NCBI GenBank assembly: GCA_049604415.1
Contig: JBMYTN010000060.1
Coordinates: 1 to 21,104, forward strand
From: JBMYTN01 sp049604415
Lineage (GTDB): Bacteria > Pseudomonadota > Alphaproteobacteria > Rhodospirillales > Rhodospirillaceae
Reading direction: 5' to 3'
DNA length: 21,104 nucleotides
Position numbers and translations under genes: made by a program
The notes under the pieces: generated by a model
What the model saw: the letters and a program-made list of their open reading frames with translations, nothing else
Told to the model about the DNA's origin: nothing
The model's database searches: none
In this document: positions 20,777 to 21,104 of the stretch, in pieces
Numbering within the stretch: the first letter of the stretch is position 1
Layout: each line of letters starts with the position of its first letter

Positions 20777-21104
20777 GGGATGCCCCATCGTCCGAGACCG
20801 CCTTGCTGTCCGTCTCCGGGCTGTGTGCCGCCTATGGCAGCGCCCAAGTGCTGTTCGGCGTTGATCTCAGCTTGGCCCCCCAGGGGGCCATCGGCCTGCT
20901 CGGGCGCAATGGCATGGGCAAAACCACCACCATCCGGGCCATTCTGGGCCTGCATCCGCCGATGGCGGGCGAGATCCGTTGGGACGGCCAGCCCCTGACC
21001 GAGGAACCGGCCCATCGCATCGCCCGGCGCGGTCTGGGGCTGGTGCCCGAAGGGCGACGGATTTTTGCCGGTCTCTCGACCCTGGAAAACCTGGTCGCCA
21101 TGGC
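20773..21104 (+). CDS. livF: ABC transporter ATP-binding protein, LivF-like (cut by window edge)
   Basis: N-terminal part (about 110 residues) of the second ATPase of the importer. Seen are SVSGLCAAYGSAQVLFGV, Walker A GRNGMGKTT (about 44-52), and the LivF-typical GLGLVPEGRRIFAGLSTLENL. The Walker B, signature and switch regions lie beyond the right edge. The ATG at 20773 overlaps the LivG stop (ATGA). The Arg-Asn-Gly form of Walker A and VPEGRRIF separate LivF from LivG. It completes the J-H-M-G-F gene order of this transporter class. Confidence 0.92.
   Translation, partial: MRDAPSSETALLSVSGLCAAYGSAQVLFGVDLSLAPQGAIGLLGRNGMGKTTTIRAILGLHPPMAGEIRWDGQPLTEEPAHRIARRGLGLVPEGRRIFAGLSTLENLVAM

Noticed and set aside
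1..21104. CRISPR arrays, tRNA or rRNA genes, insertion sequences
   Set aside because: No regularly spaced repeats, tRNA-like cloverleaf, rRNA core sequence, transposase motif or paired terminal inverted repeats were seen on either strand.

Overview
The window is GC-rich, densely packed bacterial chromosome. The gene content fits an alphaproteobacterium, most likely of the Rhodospirillales. The clues are a short kinase-only HPr kinase next to rapZ and a mannose-type EIIA, a two-domain cold-shock protein, and a branched-chain amino acid type (LivJHMGF-like) ABC transporter. This placement is inferred from gene content and style; no rRNA or tRNA gene is present to confirm it.

Left block (about 1-6530, minus strand). 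In transcription order the genes are hprK, rapZ, an EIIA-Man protein (manX type), a LysE/RhtB exporter, ptsH (HPr), ptsI/ptsP (Enzyme I) and ahcY (S-adenosylhomocysteinase). The PTS genes form a phosphorelay with no visible membrane EIIB/EIIC sugar component, so they look like a regulatory PTS: PEP to EI to HPr to EIIA, with HPrK acting on a serine of HPr. ptsH-ptsI appear to have their own promoter just after the exporter gene. ahcY has a separate promoter whose core overlaps a perfect 20-bp palindrome, probably an operator for a SAM-cycle regulator. A hairpin with a T-run lies downstream of ahcY.

Middle block (about 6690-15482, plus strand). Two tandem paralogous membrane-anchored proteins of unknown function (514 and 576 aa) are followed by a structured 210-bp gap. 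Next comes a tight gene series: an MmgE/PrpD-family protein with altered signature residues, a small acidic unknown protein, a cyclic-nucleotide-binding protein with a C-terminal TPR-like region, and a full-length glycerol-kinase relative in which most glycerol- and ATP-contact residues are replaced. The last two genes overlap by one base and look like a functional pair. This is the most unusual part of the window.

Right block (15483-21104, plus strand). A cold-shock protein has two cold-shock domains joined by a Gly/Tyr-rich low-complexity linker, a long structured leader and a strong terminator. It is followed by an ABC importer operon: periplasmic binding protein, an internal terminator, two permeases and two ATPases. 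The second ATPase runs off the right edge. The three junctions after the first permease gene are start/stop overlaps, which implies translational coupling. The internal terminator is a likely way to make more binding protein than membrane components.
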